From an uncultured Anaeromyxobacter sp. (GTDB lineage Bacteria; Myxococcota; Myxococcia; Myxococcales; Anaeromyxobacteraceae): a stretch of DNA of 55,663 nucleotides. Shown piece after piece: positions 55,153 to 55,663 of this stretch (positions are counted from its first letter, which is position 1; every line of letters begins with the position of its first letter). Below the pieces are notes generated by a model. That model did not search any database. It saw only the letters and a program-made list of their open reading frames with translations, and had not been told where the DNA came from. The stretch covers positions 1 through 55,663 of the forward strand of contig CAIOAK010000085.1 in assembly GCA_903855945.1 (NCBI GenBank). The letters are read 5' to 3'. The translations under genes were made by a program, and so were the position numbers.

Positions 55153-55663
55153 CCGGAATGGCCTCCTCGAGGGCGACGGCGCCGTGCTGACGGAGCCTGG
55201 CGGGTGGCGAAGGGTACCTCGTCCGCCTCATCGGGCAGGTCGGGCGAGTTCACGAGGTGTGAATGCGTGACCTCCGCGTACGGAGCGACGCCCTCCCGCA
55301 CCACGGGGGCGAAGAGGTCCATCACTTCGTCCCCGTAGGTGTTCCGCGCGGCCTCGAGATTGTGCGGTTTGCAAAGGATCCTGCAGTTGTCCACGGTCGA
55401 GGGGCCGCCGAGCGCACGCGGTTGCACGTGATCGATCTCGAGCCGCACCGTCGCGCCGCAGATGCCGCCGTCGTGGGTCGGCCATTGGCACTTTGCCCCG
55501 TCCCGCTGGAGGACCTCCCGCTTCACCTCGGCGGGGACGCTGGCCTTGCGCCTCTCCTGCTGGGCGAGGAGGAGATCCAGCGCGGCGTCGATGACCTGCT
55601 CGTCGGTGGCGTCGGGCTGGACGTGGGATTGCCCGTTGCGGGCCTTCCGGAGCTTGGCCAGCA
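55029..55663 (-). CDS. HNH endonuclease, 5' part beyond the window
   Basis: The reading frame enters from the window edge (LAKLRKARNGQSHVQPDATDE...), and encodes a helical region typical of the deltaproteobacterial HNH family, then an HNH domain: VKREVLQRDGAKCQWP, CGATVRLEIDHVQPRALGG and NCRILCKPHNLEAARNTYG. The HNH domain ends near the family's usual C-terminus at about 55290, yet the frame continues about 85 more codons to a stop at 55029, inside glgP on the opposite strand. The tail (PSARRRRPRGGHSGYSIG) has no family resemblance. The stop may have been lost, or the gene may be a decayed remnant. It may cut DNA non-specifically; its role is unknown. Confidence 0.75.
   Translation of the reverse strand, partial: LAKLRKARNGQSHVQPDATDEQVIDAALDLLLAQQERRKASVPAEVKREVLQRDGAKCQWPTHDGGICGATVRLEIDHVQPRALGGPSTVDNCRILCKPHNLEAARNTYGDEVMDLFAPVVREGVAPYAEVTHSHLVNSPDLPDEADEVPFATRQAPSARRRRPRGGHSGYSIGIGPTSQISSAYCRMVRSEEKRPQRATFRMAIRVHCS

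Overview
The window is about 70% GC with strongly G/C-ending codons and almost no non-coding space. The longest gap is 257 bases, at 20643-20899, so no stretch over 300 bases lacks a gene. The gene set is chromosomal housekeeping: FabI, SecA, RecN, RarA, NAD kinase, a full SUF operon, AhcY, Apt, SurE/NlpD and glycogen phosphorylase. With it come two-component sigma-54 signalling, a GNAT/FemAB-like acyltransferase, lipoproteins and outer-membrane barrels. This fits a Myxococcota genome of the Anaeromyxobacter/Vulgatibacter kind; that placement is an inference from gene content and composition. No rRNA, tRNA, CRISPR array, insertion sequence or phage module is visible.

Layout. 1-3946: end of an unknown gene, mobA, fabI, and a minus-strand run of cobalamin adenosyltransferase, pteridine-reductase-like SDR, ErpA-type Fe-S carrier and a metallo-beta-lactamase-fold hydrolase. 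3956-8806: a probable ATP-grasp enzyme, a degenerate GGDEF domain without a normal start codon, a receiver-histidine kinase hybrid and an NtrC-type sigma-54 activator. 8818-15522: alpha/beta hydrolase, CBS protein, rarA/nadK from a 28-base divergent promoter, a small barrel protein, recN and a PP2C phosphatase. 15633-20642: an accessory block of a DUF1254/DUF1214 protein, two membrane proteins and a metallophosphoesterase. 20797-25942: M23 peptidase, intrinsic terminator, secA with a structured leader, an HhH-GPD glycosylase and a stand-alone RAM domain.

25965-33027 (minus): apt-reductase-AI-2E permease; surE-nlpD; and a zinc-phospholipase-C-like protein with a C-terminal extension, followed by a thioesterase and a YwiC-like protein, joined by ATGA overlaps. 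33086-38945: acyltransferase, methyltransferase, an ABC-2 exporter pair, an OB-fold lipoprotein and two envelope proteins. 39052-45948: yaeQ, then the SUF operon (Rrf2 regulator, sufB-C-D-S-U-T) behind a long palindromic operator. 45965-55663: acyltransferase 3, aldo/keto reductase, an ArsR-methyltransferase fusion next to ahcY, a PNPOx-like protein, an M20 peptidase, glgP and a partial HNH nuclease.

The most unusual signal is regulatory. Many transcription-unit-leading genes (mobA, fabI, nadK, recN, the 12230 barrel gene, surE, the 34242 methyltransferase, the 35046 ABC gene, yaeQ, the M20 gene, and less clearly the ATP-grasp gene) have no Shine-Dalgarno. Instead a -10-like element, often an extended TGC-TANNNT, lies 6-8 bases before the start codon. 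This suggests leaderless transcripts are common here. The second is a secreted zinc-phospholipase-C-like enzyme whose predicted mature N-terminus is the metal-liganding tryptophan, fused to about 300 residues that look like an outer-membrane domain.
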